Part shown: in pieces, positions 1 through 11,146 of the stretch
How the letters are laid out: every line of letters begins with the position of its first letter
Position numbering within the stretch: position 1 is the stretch's first letter
Origin: Limnoperna fortunei
Taxonomy: Eukaryota > Mollusca > Bivalvia > Mytilida > Modiolidae
Direction of reading: 5' to 3'
Length of the DNA stretch: 64,000 bases
Assembly (NCBI GenBank): GCA_944474755.1
Contig: OX104113.1
Location: forward strand, 66,236,074-66,300,073
The notes under the pieces: generated by a model
Database searches by the model: none
What the model was told of the DNA's origin: nothing
The model's input: the letters and a program-made list of their open reading frames with translations, nothing else
Program-made: the position numbers and the translations under genes

Positions 1-172
1 TTTCTCGGACTCATCGGTAATCGGTATTTTGTTATAACCTTCTTTCCGAAGAGATATATGACCTTTCTTCTTTTTATCCCCTTTCATTTGATAACTTTTA
101 ATGTTTCACCTGATGTTGTTTAACTATAATGAGCAGTATTTAAATATTTTGTGTTCCACAATTTATACTTAA

Positions 173-803
173 GTATGTCTCCCAAACGAAGTTTGGAGAC
201 ATATTGTTTTTACTCTGCTTCTTATTATTATTATCTTTTTCTTCTTTCTCCGCCTCATGAACTTGTCCCACGTCTTTTCTCGGAAACGCCTCAACGGATT
301 AGTACGAAACTTTGTATTGTGGTAGATAGGTTGTTGAACGTGTGCACAGGCTTTTCTGAAATTTCAAGATGGCCGCCATCGCATTAGGGTACCCAAAAAT
401 AATCTCGGGAAATACTGGACGTGTTTAGACGAATTATTTTGACAAAATCGGAGTGGATTTGAAAGGCGAAAAAATATTCAATATTGCCGCCTATTTCAAA
501 ATATCCACTACAGAAAATTGGAAAAATTTGAAAAAGTTATCCGATTTGCACGAAACTTGCTATATATATATATATATATATATAGAATGGCACGAGTGGA
601 CTTGATAGTTGTAAAAAAAATAATAATTTTAATATAGCCGCCATTTTCAAAATGTCCGCCACCGAAAATTGGAAAAATTTGAAAAAGTTAACCGATTTGC
701 ACCAAACTTGGTATATATATATGGAATGGCATAAGGCGACCTCATATCTGTGATCGTTTGAGATACATTTTGTGTTGGGGATGCCCAGCACAGTCAGCAC
801 TAT
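173..803 (+). mobile_element. Hairpin-headed non-coding repeat, family A, copy 1 (Helitron/Helentron-like, non-autonomous)
   Basis: Opens with a strong hairpin at 174-203 (ATGTCTCC, one bulged C, AAAC, loop GAA, GTTT, GGAGACAT). It then has a T-rich stretch, a segment on fast pairing words such as TTCTCGGAAACGCCTCAACGG, and repeated ATGGCCGCCATTTTCAAAATG-type blocks. Near the far end the hairpin arm returns inverted (CGTTTGAGATACATTTT), followed by a second hairpin (GTGTTGGGGATGCCCAGCAC) and the tail AGTCAGCACTAT. Copies at 44.9 and 45.5 kb end in CTAG at this point, so the last base has probably mutated. An internal (TA)n run sits at about 559-582. No coding capacity: reading frames through the ATGGCCGCC blocks are repetitive artefacts. 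The Helitron assignment rests on architecture, not on a shared coding region. Confidence 0.65.
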
Positions 804-920
804 TTATTACTTTATATCAGGCTCAATTTGTGCTTTTCTTAACCAGTTTATGGATCAAGTGTCACTGCAGAAAATCCCCCCGCCCCTTTTATATGCAAAT
901 TAATTTCAATTAAATAGCTT

Positions 921-1675
921 TTTATACCCCGCCACACGAAGTGGCGAGGCATTATGTTTTACCCTACGTTTCGTTCGGTGTCCGTCCGTCCCCCGAAGGT
1001 TTTCAGATGATAACTTGGAAATGCGTCAACGGATTTGAATGATATTTTGCACAGCTATTTAGAACAATAAAATAAAGTTCAAGTTCAATTTTCAGGATGA
1101 TCCGTTAAATATTATAGTTTTGCCACTTTTTTACAGTGCTGAAATTTACTAGTTTAAGAAAGATAACTCATTTCTCTCTCTCATATATAATATATATTTA
1201 AATATATTGTCCCCAACGGGGTCAACGGACTTGAATCCTATGTTACCCTCCGTTTTATTCGGTGTCTGTCCGTCCCACAAAGGTTTCATGATGATAACTT
1301 GAAAACGCGTCAAGGGGTTTGAATGATATTTTGCACAGCTATTAAGAACAATAAAATAAAGGTCAAGTTTAATTTTCAGGATGATCTGTAAAATATTATA
1401 GTTTTGCCACTTCAAAAATTTTACAATGCTGAAATTTTCTGGTCTAAGAAAGATAACGAATTTCTTTCTCTCATATATAATATATATAAATATATTGTTG
1501 GCCAACGGACTCCAATCATATTTTGTGCAGCTGTTAAGTATAGCATAATTGTGATTATGGTTTGGTAAGGTAAGTGTATAATTCAGTGCGGATCGCAAAA
1601 ACAAACTTTTAAATATATTTATTTATAACTTTAATGACAAATATGGTGGCGGGGTATCATTTAATGTCCCGTTAG
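921..1675 (+). mobile_element. Hairpin-headed non-coding repeat, family B
   Basis: Starts with ATACCCCGCCAC, loop ACGAA, GTGGCG (hairpin about 924-951). A GTCCGTCCGTCC run follows at about 980. Two related internal units start near 1000 and 1270 and share GATGATAACTTG, CGTCAA, TTTGAATGATATTTTGCACAGCTATT and TCAATTTTCAGGATGATC-type text. The first hairpin arm returns inverted as GTGGCGGGGTAT at 1645-1656, and the element fades out around CGTTAG. Same plan as family A with unrelated stem sequence. No protein-coding content. Confidence 0.6.
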
Positions 1676-2303
1676 ATGCCCTATTTTTGTACTCGATATC
1701 ACCTTTATTGTTTTTAATTAGCTGTAAAATAGATAACAAACACACTACAATATACAGCTGTGCTAAAAATGACCTTACAGAATTAATTTTTATTCAACAA
1801 TTAATGAAAAACAAGATTTTTCTTTGAAATTTCACTCAAGAGAGGAAAAAGGTAAGCAAACATGGAGTATTACTCATTTTTTAACTAATTGTAAGTCAGA
1901 CCAGTCAAAATAACACATTTGGTTTAGTACAGTATCTTTTATTTACACAGACACATAAAAAACCTCAAAGCTATCCCATTTGTATTTTTCAGGATGGATA
2001 AAAATTGTTCCCCAGAAAGTTATATACTGTGTTTCATTGTGATTTTCTGTAGACACATAGGACTGAAGGCAACAAAGAGGTTTTTCCTATGTCAAACAAT
2101 GGTGGCAAAGTCTGAATCTGCAGGGTTAGCAATTTGTTTGTCCCCTATGACTATTGGTATAGGTATAACAGTAGTAAATGATGATACCAGGCGGGTTACC
2201 AAAATGTGTACCCTACATAAAGTACAGTAGTGAATACCTAGGTTGTATTTGATTGGATAAATACTGTCAATAAATAATGTTAATATTTTTCTTAGCTTTA
2301 GTA
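1676..2303. other. No feature recognised
   Basis: A+T-rich sequence without a convincing ORF, RNA gene or repeat. A short open frame at 1994-2230 has no recognisable content and overlaps nothing informative. Confidence 0.5.
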
Positions 2304-2547
2304 GGTTTGTTGTTTGTTTGATGGTGTTTAACGCCACTTTCAGCAATTTTTCAGCTATATCATGGCGTCCAGTTTTTATTGGGGAGGAAGCCGGAGTACC
2401 CGGAGAAAACCCCTGACATGTGGTAGGAAAACTGGCAATCCTTGTCGAGTACACCCTGCCGGCAGTGAGAATCGAACCCGCAATCTCAGTATTGAAAAAC
2501 CACGTGATCAATAGTAGACGGACTACCACTCGGCCACCGAGGCCCCC
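2304..2547 (-). mobile_element. tRNA-derived SINE, family 1, copy 1
   Basis: Read on the minus strand the 5' end is GGCCTCGGTGGCCGAGTGGT, a good Pol III A box of Ser/Leu type. GGTTCGATTCT follows as B box, then a body with CTCCGGGTACTCCGGCTTCC and a conserved 3' core (TAGCTGAAAAATTGCTGAAAG, TGGCGTTAAAC). The insertion is flanked by a perfect 10 bp target-site duplication, AGCTTTAGTA, at 2294-2303 and 2548-2557. Related SINEs with this core are known from many molluscs (V-SINE/RUDI-like); that placement is from memory. The copy has small indels relative to those at 7.6 and 58.9 kb. Confidence 0.88.
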
Positions 2548-2921
2548 AGCTTTAGTATGAATGAGGTCAATAAAAATGCTAGTTTTATTTAATGATAGCT
2601 TGTTTTATTTAATGATATTGCAAAATGAATTTTTGAGAATTTTTTTAACATGTGCCATATTTTTCATTTACTGCACATGAAATTGAAAGTAGAAGTTGGG
2701 AGATTTTAGCATTTTCAAAATGGCGGAAACAGGAATAGGTCACGGAAATATTTGGTAGGTATTTTTTAAAGGTAAATGGAAGTTAATTAACAACCTATGT
2801 TACTTAAGTCCTGATCAATGTTAGATAGAAGTGGAAAATGTAAAAATGTTAGTATTCTCGCCTTAGTCTTTTTTTTAACTACTGTTCTCCCTTGATATAC
2901 GTTTATGCATAAAAAACAGTT

Positions 2922-3152
2922 ATGGATATTAAAGTCGATTGTTACGGACATTATGTCGTTCTGGTTTTTCTAAAATGCCTTTATATACATAACAATACAC
3001 CTTACGTGAAACACAGACTCTTCGAAATACCGAAGGAAGTTATTGATCACGTAGAAGATCAATTTGTGTCCCAAAAATGTACTTTAGACGTCCAGATGTG
3101 CAACGTGGTCCCGACTTTTATCATCACGAAATATTTAAATGTCCGCAACTGA
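2922..3152 (+). CDS. Short ORF, unknown; weak gene candidate
   Basis: A 76-codon open frame starting at an ATG after an A+T-rich stretch. The predicted peptide has mixed, non-repetitive composition (I/V-rich start, a charged middle around EIPKEVIDHVEDQF, several Cys) and does not look like the simple-sequence ORFs elsewhere in the window. No domain is recognised, there is no clear splice signal at either end, and the length is within chance for this base composition. It could be an exon of a host gene or nothing. Confidence 0.15.
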   Translation: MDIKVDCYGHYVVLVFLKCLYIHNNTPYVKHRLFEIPKEVIDHVEDQFVSQKCTLDVQMCNVVPTFIITKYLNVRN

Positions 3153-3562
3153 AAAAAATTAAGTGAAATTGTGGATTCATACATCAAAGTTTAGTAATAA
3201 TGGTTTATATGAAACAATTTTAATTGAATACTGCAATGAAGTTTCCACTTTGTCGGGTTGTGTAGCTAATGATTCCATATTGTGCTTCGTACATTCTTTT
3301 CATTGAACGAGAGGTATGTCTATGGCCAATTTATTGATACAGGACATGACAAGTTTAGAAAGCTACATATCAATAAGATGTGTGTTTATACTATTTGATT
3401 TGTGTTATTACTGTAATGTTTTGTCTGATTCAACGATGTCACTCATTCCAGAAAAAGATCTAATGTCCGTAACGAAAAGATGCCCATGAAAGTCAAACCT
3501 ATGATGCAACAATACTCTTGTTAGCAGGTAAAATATACATCTCGCCATTAGTTGAGCAACAC

Positions 3563-4105
3563 ATTGTGTATATATATTCTAATTATCCGTGTGTCTGGAA
3601 AATACAGTACATGTACTAAATTGTGAAACTTGTGTCTGATCCAATTGTTTTCAACAATAAAATATGTTTAAAGTGAAGGTCCGGGTCCGCCCGAACCCGT
3701 AATGTTAACATTTTATGTCCGCTTTGGATCGATTTTTGTCTATAATTATAGGTCCGGGTACCCCGACGATGATATCCTCTTTAGCATAAGCTGCCTTTAG
3801 ATATAATAACATCAGGTCAGGAGCATTGGATTTCAACAGTGACAGCGTTGATATTTGATGTTAGGATATTCTCTAGACTAACCATTTTGTAATATAGACA
3901 ACTTCAAGAAGTCCGAAAGTATTATGACGTCACTCCCTTTATGACGTTCAATGTTTACATTTCTCAGCTTTTTACATTTAGATTTCATAAATTAAACGTT
4001 AAGTTAAAATGTAATTTATATTTAAATTTTATAAAGAAAAGGTATTCCTATTTGTAAAAAAAGTTTGACAAGTACATGTGATATTAAATGGCGTCATATT
4101 ATCAG
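3563..4105 (+). repeat. Direct duplication, copy A (empty site)
   Basis: This stretch is repeated with few changes at 5653-7101. Shared blocks include ATTGTGTATATATA, TGTGAAACTTGTGTCTGAT, AAGGTCCGGGTCCGCCC, CCCCGACGATGATATCCTC, ATAACATCAGGTCAGGAGC and TGACGTCACTCCCTTTATGA. Copy A reads CAGCTT followed directly by TTTACATT at 3965-3978; copy B is interrupted at exactly this point by a 915 bp element. Function unknown; probably an older interspersed repeat or a local duplication. Confidence 0.85.
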
Positions 4106-4517
4106 GCGTCATATTATCAACCAATCACATCTGTAAAAAAGGAATGGTACTTCAGATAGATGAACTTGAAGTTTCTTCATCCAGTGATACTTTGTGCCAA
4201 GCGTTATTGAAATTAGCACAAAAGTACTTGGGAATATTTTTAAAATCAATTTCTTAATTATCACCCCTTTGAAATTTTTACGATTTCTTAATTATCGCCC
4301 CTTTTAAGAGGTTGTGGCACTTCATCTGAACTAACTTGAATCCCATTCACCCAAGGATACTTTGTGCCAAGTTTAAATCATTACAGGTAAAACATCTTAT
4401 CGACATAAATATAGGAGGAATTTGAACTCATTACCGTTCGCAAATAAATGTAAAACAATTTGAACATATTATCAAGTTACAAAAACTTTTTAATGTGTTT
4501 TTTTATGTCATTTCTAG

Positions 4518-4675
4518 ATAAAAATAATGATGAATGTTGATAGCAAGATGGAGTGCTTCTGGTCTTCTTTTAAAGAATTACATGCAGAAGTCACAGAAGC
4601 AAATGATGACGACAAATGGGAAAGGTTGAACAGATTTGACACCCGTCGGGTCACAAAACATCTTCAGCAAAAAGG
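4518..4675 (+). CDS. Possible internal exon, unknown protein
   Basis: A stretch with coding-like composition lies between an acceptor-like ATGTCATTTCTAG (ends 4517) and a donor-like AAAGG/GTATAT (GT at 4676). The reading frame is open throughout and encodes about 52 residues, including MECFWSSFKELHAEV and DDDKWERLNRFDTRRVTKHL. It is acidic and then basic, with no low-complexity bias. I do not recognise a family. The open frame ends 11 codons past the putative donor, which fits an exon, but no partner exon was found nearby. It could equally be a transposon fragment. Confidence 0.25.
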
Positions 4676-5089
4676 GTATATTCATTTATTATTTGAACTA
4701 TGACTTACTTTAGTATTATGTTAAGACAATAGTAACTCTGGCATTTATATCAACTGCACATATATTCCAAGATCATGCAAAGTAATCACTTCTCATTATA
4801 CCTACCTAGACCACTCTGCCACAAAGAACCCCATGTTTAATATACAAGACTTTATGCTGATGTTTATGTTTTATTTATATGAATTAAAATCAAAACTTAT
4901 GATACAGAAATTTCAACTGTTTATGGAAAAAATTCATACATTTATACATGTGTAATATTCCAAGTGACCAGTAATATCAGTATGTAATGAACTTATACAT
5001 GTGGAAAATACTTCCTCTGGCCTTGTCTTGTGATTTCCATGGAACATGATTTGCCGCATTATTCATTATCGATCTTCATACATTTATTT
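4676..5089. other. No feature recognised
   Basis: A+T-rich DNA; no repeat or coding signal seen. Confidence 0.5.
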
Positions 5090-5506
5090 TTCAGATGCCA
5101 GAACCTTCCAATGTATTTTGCTTACGGTAATAGATTGTATAATGTATTACATGCGAGATTGCGTAATAACTGCAGTTCACTGAATGCTGACTTAAATAAT
5201 GCAAATTTAGTACCAAATGCAGAATGTATGTGTGGTAATGAGAACGCTGAACACTATTTACTTCATTGTCATCAATTTCATACTTGAAGAACTCGTATAT
5301 ATAATGAAATATATCGGATAACTATGGAAGTTGCACCGATTAATGTTAAATTGTTATTATACGGAAGTCAAGCTACAACTACATGTATTGATAAAAACTG
5401 CAATATTTTTTATCAGTTCAGAAATTTATCAAAGATACTGAACGGTTCGCTTTTTTCGACAACAACCGTAATGTCTAAAATTAGTCTTATCTATTTAAAG
5501 AGATAG
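5090..5506 (+). pseudogene. 3' end of a non-LTR retrotransposon (LINE) polyprotein
   Basis: One frame reads through NRLYNVLHARLRNNCSSLN, then a Cys/His cluster (AECMCGNENAEHYLLHCHQF). After one stop (TGA at about 5285) it continues RTRIYNEIYRI, ending with a stop after SLIYLKR. The C-x-C-G-x(5)-EHYLLHC-x(2)-F pattern is the usual zinc-knuckle-like tail after the RT in many LINE ORF2 proteins, where ETAEHYLLxCPxY is typical. RT and endonuclease are absent, so this is a 5'-truncated copy, as expected for target-primed integration. The clade cannot be set from this piece. Confidence 0.6.
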
Positions 5507-6049
5507 GATTTGGTTTTACACGAAATCCATTGAATCATTTCTTTTGTATTTTTCTTGTTTTATTATTCTATTTGTAAATATTGTGTATTTTTTAAATTCA
5601 CATCTTCATATACAAAATATATTGTTGTATTTCTATAAAGTATGTATCAATAATTGTGTATATATATACTCAAATTATCTGTGTTTCTGGAAAAGACATT
5701 ACTAACTTGTGAAACTTGTGTCTGATACAATTGTTTTCAACAATAAAATATGTTTAAAGTAAAGGTCCGGGTCCGCCCAGACCCGTAATGTTAACATTTT
5801 GGGTCCGATTTTTGTCTATAATTATAGGTCCGGGTATTCTGGGACCCCGACGATGATATCCTCTTTAGCATAAGCGGTCTTATAATAACATCAGGTCAGG
5901 AGCATTGGATTTTAACAGTGACAGCGTTGAAATTTGATGTTAGGATATTCTATAGACTAACCATTTTGTAATATAGATAAGTTCAAGAAGACCGAAAGTA
6001 TTTTGACGTCACTCCCTTTATGACGTTCAAGGTTTATATTTCTCAGCTT

Positions 6050-6964
6050 CTTTATACCCCCGCTCGACAGAGTCGGGGGTATATAGTGGTCCTCATGTCC
6101 GTCCGTCCGTTCGTCCGTCCACATTTGGTTTCCGGATGATAATTCAAAAAGTTTACATCCGATTTGAATGAAACTTTGGGATATTGTTATATATCAGGTT
6201 GGTAAGAAGCCTATCGATTTTGGGGGAAATCCGTCAAATTTCAAGGTCACAGTCCACGAAAAACGTTAGAAATTTAAACAAAAAAGTTGTTTCCGGACAA
6301 TAACTCAAAAAGTTTACATCCGATTTGAATAAAACTTTGGGATATTGTCATATATCAGGTTGGTAAGAAGCCTATCGATTTTGGGGGAAATCCGTCAAAT
6401 TTCAAGGTCACAGTCCACGAAAAACGTTAGAAATTTTTACAAAAAAACTGTTTCCGGACAATAACTCAAAAAGTTTGCATCCGATTTGAATGAAACTTTG
6501 GGATATTGTTATATATCAGGCTGGTAAAAAGCCTTTTGATTTTGGGGCAAATCCGTCAAATTTCAAGGTCGCAGTCCACGAAAAATGTTAGAAATTTTTA
6601 CAAAAAAGTTGTTTCCGGACGATAACTCAAAAAGTTTGCATGTGATTTGAATGAAACTTTGGGATATTGTTATATATCAGGTTGGTAAGAAGCCTATCAA
6701 TTTTGGGGGAAATCCGTCAAATTTCAAGGTCACAGTCCACAAAAAACGTTAGAAATTTTTACAAAAAGTTGTTTCCGGACAATAACTCAAAAAGTTTGCA
6801 TCCGATTTTAATGAAACTGTAAAATATTGTTATATATTTTGTTGGTAAGAAGCCTATTGATTTTGGTGGAAATCCATCAAATTTCAAGGTCACAGTCCAC
6901 GAAAAACGTTACAAATTTTCACAAAAGCGGGGGTATCAGTGATCGCTAGATCAACTTTGTCTAG
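6050..6964 (+). mobile_element. Hairpin-headed non-coding element, family C, complete with empty site
   Basis: Complete 915 bp element. The 5' part carries a hairpin, TATACCCCCGCTCGACAGAG then TCGGGGGTATA (about 6053-6083), and a run of CCGT words. Five tandem units follow. Near the 3' end the first arm returns inverted (AGCGGGGGTAT, 6926-6936). Then comes a small hairpin, TGATC-GCTA-GATCA (6940-6953), seven bases, and CTAG (6961-6964). Comparison with the duplicate at 3563-4105 gives an exact insertion between T and T with no target-site duplication and no loss of host bases. A CTRR terminus preceded by a hairpin is the Helitron 3' signature; T/T insertion and inverted subterminal repeats are described for Helentrons and their non-autonomous derivatives. 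No ORF. Confidence 0.85.
6127..6925 (+). repeat. Five tandem units of about 161 bp inside family C
   Basis: Units begin near 6128, 6290, 6450, 6611 and 6772, each with TTTCCGGA, ATAACTCAAAAAGTTT, CCGATTTGAATGAAACT, GGATATTGTTATATATC and a TTTCAAGGTCACAGTCC segment, ending AACGTTAGAAATTTTTAC. The last unit is the most diverged. The same unit type, with different ends, occurs in family F at 28.1 kb. Pearl-type bivalve elements with tandem cores are comparable (established knowledge); the identity of the family is not tested here. Confidence 0.9.
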
Positions 6965-7101
6965 TTTACATTAAGATTTCGTAAATTAAACGTCTAGTTA
7001 AAATGAAGTTGATATATAAATTTTATAAAGAAAAGGTATTTCAATTTCTAAAAAAAAGATTGACATGTACATGTGATATTAAATAGCGTCATATAATCAA
7101 A

Positions 7102-7575
7102 TATTCAAAATGCTTATTTTGAAGGTCCTGACCTGGTGTTATATTTGAAAGTCAAGCTTGCGTTAATAAAAAAAAAATGCACCAGAAGACCAGGTTATAG
7201 GTACGGAGTGTAATATAATATCAGCAATTCCAATGTAAACTACCTTGTCGACTCCATAGACCATGACCCATAAATTGTACGGTTTACAACTTTCTAAGTT
7301 ACTAATGTTGAAGTTTGTGTGCAGATCTTTCCTAATTTTTGCATTTAAATCGGTGTTAAAGCCTATTTTTCAGATACTGTTTGATGAATTAAATTCCAAT
7401 TTAGTAGCAATCATCATCTAGGTGCTTCCAATCATGTTTTTTGGTTTTTTATTGTGTTGAAAAACATAATAGCCAGATTTGCTTAAAATGTAACAAGACA
7501 GACTGTTGGTATTTGTATCTACTAGTACATGCATATCTTTGAAATCTCTACATTTTTCTAAAACCTGGCAGTGTA
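7102..7575. other. No feature recognised
   Basis: A+T-rich; no supported feature. Confidence 0.5.
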
Positions 7576-7586
7576 CATTTGTTTGA

Positions 7587-7843
7587 TTGTTTGAATGGTG
7601 TTTTAACGCCACTTTCAGCAATTTTTCAGCTATTTCATGGCGTCCAGTTTTATTGGGGGAGGAAGCCGGAGTACCCGGAGAGAACCCCCGACCTGCGGTA
7701 GGAAAACTGGCAATCCTTGTCAATTAAGATTGGAGTCGAGTACACCCTGCCTGCAGTGAGAATCGAACCCGCAATCCCAGTGTTGACAGACCACGTGATC
7801 AATAGTAGACGAACTACCTTGACCACTCGGCCACCGAGGCCCC
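7587..7843 (-). mobile_element. tRNA-derived SINE, family 1, copy 2
   Basis: Same element as at 2304, minus strand: GGCCTCGGTGGCCGAGTGGT, B box GGTTCGATTCT, the 3' core with GCTGAAAAATTGCTGAAAG and a short A/C-rich tail. Flanked by a perfect 11 bp duplication CATTTGTTTGA (7576-7586 and 7844-7854). It is closer to the copy at 58.9 kb than to the one at 2.3 kb: both keep the ATTCCAATCTTAATTGACAA segment, which is missing at 2.4 kb. Confidence 0.9.
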
Positions 7844-7854
7844 CATTTGTTTGA

Positions 7855-8520
7855 AATGGGTTTTTTTTAAATATTGGCCAATTGACATAACAACCACAGC
7901 AGATAGAGAAAATTGTCATTGATAAAATGTTAACCTAGTTATGGCCTACAACAGTTAGCTTATTACGTATTTAGATAAAAAAAAATAATTCTTAGAACTG
8001 TGCAACTTAAATAATGAAAAAAAAAAAATTATCTCCCTTTATAAAGTAAAAAAAAAAAAAGAAAATTTATGAATTGTTATGAATTTATGTAACTATGAAC
8101 TTCACAGTTTGTTTATTAGGGTACTATAAGAGGGGATCAGTGAAATAAGAATATATAAGCGCATCCTACAGAGATTTAAAAAGTGTGCATATTTTGGCTT
8201 TTCAAGATGTAGGTTTAAGAGGATTATCTCCCCTTATTTTATTCATTTTCCCCAAAAACATAAATGCGTTTTTTCATTGAAAGACACAATTGCACCTTAT
8301 TCAAGACATAATACGTTTTCCTAGTAACTATTTGTCTCAGTTGAAAATTTTAACTGTCGGAAATGTGATATTTTCATAAAAAAGTGTAAAAAGCGGGAAA
8401 ACGGGTTGGATACCAGAGGAAATTTTTGTAGTGCCCATTCATCACACACAAATTTATCAAAATTGGTTGACCCCCCTTGTGAAGAGTTTTCCATGGTTTT
8501 CTCATAAACTGGGTTGTTAA
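7855..8520. other. No feature recognised; A-rich runs
   Basis: Contains several poly(A) runs (about 7977-8060) and no convincing gene. Confidence 0.5.
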
Positions 8521-8732
8521 ATATAATTGATTGATTGTGTAAATTTAAAGCATATTGCGGCAATTTTTAGGACTAAAACAAGTTACAATCAACGGGGAAG
8601 GGATGGACAAAAGGGGAAAGTTAAGTATGTCGTTAGAGGCCAGGCGTTTCGTATAATATGGCCCCACCTTTCTGCCCGCAACGATGGGGCCTTCCCTATT
8701 CGTCAGCTGGGGATCCCTGTAGGGGAGTACTG

Positions 8733-9100
8733 GATTGATTGGATGTTTGCTTTACGTCCTTGGAGCAGCATTTCGGTTATGTTAAGGATGAGAACAAGTT
8801 AACAAACAATAAATCAATTTGATAAAAACGGACCAAAGGGCAAACATTTGGATTGCCAGTGGAAAAGTATAGTGTATAGGTAGGGACGTAAAATTTAATC
8901 TTTTATAGCGGCTTCAACGAACATCTACAACATTGGTCTTTATCTTGCAATGAGCATGGCACTCTCCGAACACGTCACCCACCGGTCCGCGGTCAGGCTT
9001 TCCGTATTACGACCTGACAACCCCTCAACACGAGGGTCTCCGTATCCGCCACCAGGATGCGCTGGGCTGCTCTGCGAACCCTCATAGTATGGTCCCAGTG
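8733..9100 (-). mobile_element. SINE-like repeat, family 2, copy 1
   Basis: On the minus strand it runs from CACTGGGACCATACTATGAG through CAGAGCAGCCCAGCGCATCC, CCTGACCGCGGACC, GGTGACGTGTTCGGAGAGTG and a central TTTTCCACTGGCAATCCAAA-type block, to a tail with the ACGTAAAGCAAACATCCAAT core and ATCAATCC. About nine copies or pieces of this family occur in the window. A second short piece of the same tail lies at about 8524-8570. The family-1-like GAATATAGCTGAAAT core and the (AATC)n end fit a mollusc SINE. I did not find a confident tRNA A/B box pair, so tRNA origin is unproven. Confidence 0.7.
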
Positions 9101-9198
9101 AAAAAAAATACATACAATTTTTTTTTAAATATTGCGCGAGGTACAATTACAAAAATTACAAATACAAAAATATTTTCTCGGATAAATTTAAACAACGA

Positions 9199-9283
9199 TT
9201 GATTGATTGGATGTCTGCTTTACGTCCAGCGAGCAGTATTTCAGCTATATTCAGGACGAGAACAAGTTAACAAACAATCAACG
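9199..9283 (-). mobile_element. SINE-like family 2, 5'-truncated tail
   Basis: GATTGATTGATTGGATGTCT, GCTTTACGTCCAGCGAGCAG and TATTTCAGCTATATTCAGGA are the family 2 3' core on the minus strand; the rest of the element is missing. Confidence 0.65.
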
Positions 9284-10149
9284 GAAAGTGGGGGTTGGAT
9301 GGGTGTTGTGTCCATAATTAATATAATTTTGAATATAACACTGTATTCATACTTGGATTTAGTAAAACTTTACTATATATTTGTAATTTCCATTATTTTT
9401 TATTTGTTGTATCATTAATACTTTCATTCTCGTTGTTGACCTTGTATTATTGATTGCATTACTTAATAGCTATATTTAGTATTATGTATTTATAGACATG
9501 TTCTAATTTTTGACTTAGGGTGTACTCTATTACTCTTTCACTTTCGTTTTGATCGATTTCCTGTTTCCTGTTTATGGATGTCACCTTGAATCGAATGTGC
9601 ACCACATTTTATATCGTTAATTATTTTCACCATCGTTGTGTGGCATCTTACTATGTAAGTTGAACTTTTGTATTCACGATTATATTTATGTGTTCATAAA
9701 TTTATTTTTTGACAAAAATAAATAATTTTGTATTTTTACATACTTTTCTATATACATGTTAAAAGCAAAGTTTTTCATGGTTTATTTTTCTTTTGGTTCA
9801 ATTTTTGGATGAATTAGACTTTCACTTTGTACCTTTAAAGGTAAAAATTATAGTTTATTACAAATTTTTGTAGTTCTAAGTCTTTGATGAAAGTATTTTT
9901 GTATATTGCTTTCAGATAACTTTGTTTAATATTATTTTTGTTTAGTATTATGTTTAGTTTTCTCAATTAGTATATTTTCCTTTTTTGTTTCTTTTTTAGC
10001 TTTTTACCATACAACTCACACCTTATAATGTACGAGTCAACTAGATTGATTGTCATTGCATGTACCATGCTGTTTTACCATGTACCATGGTTCTTTGAAT
10101 TAAAATAAATGTTGACTTTTTGAGTTGGTTAGCTATCTGTTTGTACCAA
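9284..10149. other. No feature recognised
   Basis: T-rich, A+T-rich sequence; no supported gene. Confidence 0.5.
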
Positions 10150-10466
10150 ACGGAATAATGGGTCACAGGTAATACAATTTTGACTGCCACTGGAAAAGTA
10201 TGGAGTTTTGGGTAGGGGCAGAAAATTAAGCCTTTTGTAGCGGCTACAATGAGCCTACTCTTTTTCGAAATCTACAAAAGGGGTCTTTATCGTGCAAGGA
10301 GTGTGGCACTCTCCAAACACGTTACCCCCTACGGTCCGCGGTCAGGCTTTCCGTATTTTGACCTGACAACCACCCAACGAGAGGGTCTCCCCTATCCGCC
10401 ACCCGGGGACGCGCTGGGTTGCTCTGTGGGTCGAGCACTGGGAACCCTACCAGTATAGTCCCAGTT
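10150..10466 (-). mobile_element. SINE-like repeat, family 2, copy 2
   Basis: A long, well-kept copy on the minus strand: ACTGGGACTATACTGGTAGG, TCGACCCACAGAGCAACCCA, GCGCGTCCCCGGGTGGCGGA, TACGGAAAGCCTGACCGCGG, GTAACGTGTTTGGAGAGTGC, CACGATAAAGACCCCTTTTG. The tail beyond the TTTTCCAGTGGCAGTCAAAA block is shortened. Short ORFs across it on both strands are incidental. Confidence 0.75.
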
Positions 10467-11146
10467 AAACAACGAACAGAATTCTCTTTGCCTAATGTAA
10501 GAAATTTGATAATACGCAACAGGCAAAATCCGAAGGTCAGATAAAAAGTATGGCACAACAAAATATATTAAGCATCATGGATTGATTTATTAAACATCAA
10601 ACGAACTACCAACTTATCAATGCTAAACTAAGGCATAATTGCCAAAACGCCTGGATATTTAGATGCAATACAAATGATACAAGGTAAATAATCTTGATAT
10701 TTATACAAAAGTTAACTGACAATACCTGACGCGGTTAAAAAATTAAAAAAATTCAACATCAATGAAACGCTGTCCCAATTAAAAAAAAGATAAAAGCTGG
10801 TAGTGCAAGAAATTAAACATCCACTTTCAAACATAAAGTAAAGGACCCAAACAAGCTGACTTTTAATTGACTCTATATATTTATACGCCTTTTACGCAAA
10901 TAGAGCAACTGTTAACTGTGTTTCAACCATTAGCTGTTATCAGTTTGTCTTAAAAATTGACATTGTTGTTAACTGTTATTATGAATAAAAACATGTTTGC
11001 TGTTAATAAAATAACACTGTCAACATGAGTGGTTTTCTTATTAAATTTCGCAGAATAAGTGGGTCTGCCTAGTTTGCGATCACTTGGAGTTTGATAAAAG
11101 ATGGTAAGAGGCACAATATAAAGCGACACAGCCATTTTGTTTACAA
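10467..11146. other. No feature recognised
   Basis: A+T-rich; no supported gene or repeat. Confidence 0.5.

Larger units (their letters stand above)
5653..7101 (+). repeat. Direct duplication, copy B (filled site)
   Basis: The counterpart of 3563-4105, collinear up to CAGCTT (6044-6049) and resuming with TTTACATTAAGATTTCGTAAATT at 6965. The interruption is the family C element. Away from it the copies differ by scattered substitutions and small indels, for example an extra GGTATTCTGGGACC-type segment near 5836. Confidence 0.85.

Noticed and set aside
6127..6925. Regular repeats that might suggest a CRISPR array
   Set aside because: Units are about 161 bp, contiguous, without unique spacers, in a eukaryotic setting.
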